Assembly: GCA_018136815.1 (NCBI GenBank)
Contig: CM030934.1
Location: 6,433,698-6,497,697 of the forward strand
DNA length: 64,000 nt
Direction of reading: 5' to 3'
From: Isochrysis galbana
Lineage: Eukaryota; Haptophyta; Isochrysidales; Isochrysidaceae
Shown piece by piece: positions 62,498 through 64,000 of this stretch; position 1 is the first letter of the stretch, and each line of letters starts with the position of its first letter. The notes under the pieces were generated by a model. It was not told the origin of the DNA and made no database searches. It saw only the letters and a program-made list of their open reading frames with translations. Made by a program: the position numbers and the translations under genes.

Positions 62498-63996
62498 ATG
62501 CCCGACGGCGAGGAGCTCGCTGAGCAGGCCGATGAGCGATGGAACCATGTTACAAGGCCAGGGTTGCCCAACGCCTCCGCGGCTCAGGTCGATGGCATCT
62601 TCATTGCGCCCATCGCCTCTGCACCGATGGAGCGCCGGCGCGTCGCCACACTGGTTGCCGGCGAGGGCATTCTCGGGGACCGTTACGCGAAGAAAGCCGG
62701 TACGTACGATGTCATCCGGGCTTCGTGCAAGAACCCGGGCGAACGCGAGCCTGGAAGGGGCCTCACATTGGTGAGTGCAGATGATGTGGAGAGGGCGCTG
62801 AATGAGGCTGGTGTGGAGCCGTTACAGAGCATCGGGGATCTGCGGAGGAACATCGCGATCCGAGGCATTTCTGCAATCCAGCTTCTGAATGCAGTAGGTG
62901 CGCACCTGTACAACGTTTCAAGACCTATCCGCTCCAGCAGCCGACTTACACAGTCACATAGCGCTTGATCCCATCCCCCTCTCCTTGGCAGGCTCGAAAA
63001 TCTCACTTGGTCCCGAGGTTGTCGTCTTTGCACACCGCCACTGCCCCCCGTGCATGTACAACGAGAAGCGCAATTGCCGTCCCGGGCTCATGGAAGCCGT
63101 CTGGATCGAAGCAGGCATCAACTGTGAAGTTCTCCGAGGCGGTACCTTGCGCGACGGCGACGAGGTCATGGTGCTTCCGGATAGTTTCACGCCCTACCAG
63201 ATTGATGGCGGTCTTCAATCGCCTGGATTTTTCACACGACCGTCAGAGCGTACCGCTGAGGAGGTGAATGAGCGCCTAGGCATGCAGGCATTGCACGAAA
63301 AGGCACTGGCAGTCGCCTCAAATTCCCGGTGATCAAGACCTTTTTCTTGCGCTCTACCCTTGCTTTAGGTTCGCGAAGGTCGCCTTGCGAAGCAACGCAT
63401 CTACGAAGAAGCCCTTCGACGAGGAGATTCTGAAGGTATTAGGCGTGCAGAAGCATCATTTACGGCTGTCGGGCTTGAGTTCTTCTCAAAAGCGGCGAAA
63501 GTTCCACCCATGGTAGACAAAACTCACAAGCCAGAGGCTCCAGCCGAGGAACCCAAGATGAATCTTACTCCTGCCTTCCTGATAGTATTTTCGCCTCTCT
63601 TCGTCATTCTCATGTTTCTCCAGGACTGGCAAGAATGGAGCAGGGCGGGCCGGTGAGTACACGCCGTGAGCCTGAATGCGAGTCTTGCTCGCTGGTTCTA
63701 TCAAGTGCACACATCTACTATCGCACGATATCCCGACGGCTGGTGACGAGAGACAAGATAGCTACCACCATCAGCCGCAGTAGTTTAGCAATGCATCTCG
63801 TCCCCGAGCAAGCACGCTTACTCTGCTTCGCTATTACTGAGCATGAATGTTGCTCGCTTATGCATTTGCCGTGCGTACACGCCCACTGACATGCCGCCAT
63901 GTCCACCTTGCGGCTCTCACTCTTCTCTCCAGCCCACCTTGCAATGCTTGTTGGTTGTCATATGATCGCAAGTTGTTGCGTCAAAAGACGCAGTAG
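62498..63996 (+). CDS. MOSC-domain protein with C-terminal membrane segment
   Basis: Exon 1 (62498-62897) gives the N-part of a MOSC fold: VDGIFIAPIASAPMERR, GILGDRYAKKAGTYDV, GRGLTLVSADDVERAL and LRRNIAIRGI. Exon 2 starts at 62992 (phase verified) and adds GPEVVVFAHRHCPPCMYNEK with a Cys-rich site, LRGGTLRDGDEVMVLPD. MOSC domains bind molybdenum cofactor or sulfur carriers. A third exon (63369-63652) encodes an amphipathic helix and a membrane anchor (LTPAFLIVFSPLFVILMFLQ). It ends at a GTGAGT donor, and a last exon (63933-63996) ends TAG. The exon 2/3 junction is unsure: a GTGATC donor puts exon 3 in another frame that stops early. A membrane-anchored MOSC protein is reminiscent of mARC enzymes, but this is inference. 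Confidence 0.72.
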
Positions 63997-64000
63997 GAGA

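Overview
This is a GC-rich nuclear segment of a eukaryote. It has spliceosomal genes (introns mostly GTGAG/GTGCG...AG), eukaryote-only proteins (KIN17, RIC1, a SAMHD1-type dNTPase, HECT and chromodomain proteins), a Ser-Pro-repeat wall-type glycoprotein, long microsatellites and two classes of LTR retrotransposon. A unicellular alga is most likely. A haptophyte or related chromist fits the style, but the sequence alone does not prove the lineage.

Layout: 0-1 kb, imperfect long inverted repeat. 1-2.2 kb, METTL21-type methyltransferase with a C-terminal WW domain (-). 2.2-8.0 kb, complete Copia element (-) with identical 186-bp LTRs and a GAGGA target duplication; its 3' LTR abuts the methyltransferase ORF. 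8.0-9.4 kb, LTR plus gag remnant. 10-14.6 kb, ankyrin / kinase-like / HECT-like gene whose HECT cysteine position is Asp. 16.4-19.3 kb, SAMHD1-like gene of 7 exons (-). 19.7-20.2 kb, MITE-like element. 20.7-22.2 kb, coiled-coil protein. 23.7-35.7 kb, chromodomain Ty3/gypsy element (-). 36-37 kb, hypothetical gene (-). 38-39.9 kb, KIN17. 40.2-45 kb, retroelement debris with an ankyrin ORF. 45.8-49.6 kb, RIC1-like gene. 50-52.7 kb, composite retroelement fragments. 53.3-55.6 kb, (SPPPP)n protein (-). 57.3-58.3 kb, second METTL21-like methyltransferase (-). 59-61 kb, organelle-targeted DEVD-box helicase. 62.5-64 kb, MOSC-domain gene.

The most striking object is the gypsy element. Between gag and protease it carries a domain with the signatures of phage/bacterial DNA cytosine methyltransferases (HPPC, ENP, an RSRT...AMAIHW tail). 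Its gag and pol share one frame separated only by a UAG codon, so pol expression probably needs readthrough. Other notable points are the degenerate ANK-kinase-HECT protein, the LTR-to-methyltransferase fusion, several dispersed short repeats next to gene 3' ends, and long coding-strand polypyrimidine tracts just upstream of many start codons. The host genes look like unrelated housekeeping functions (dNTP control, DNA/RNA metabolism, Rab6 traffic, protein methylation) and do not form a pathway.
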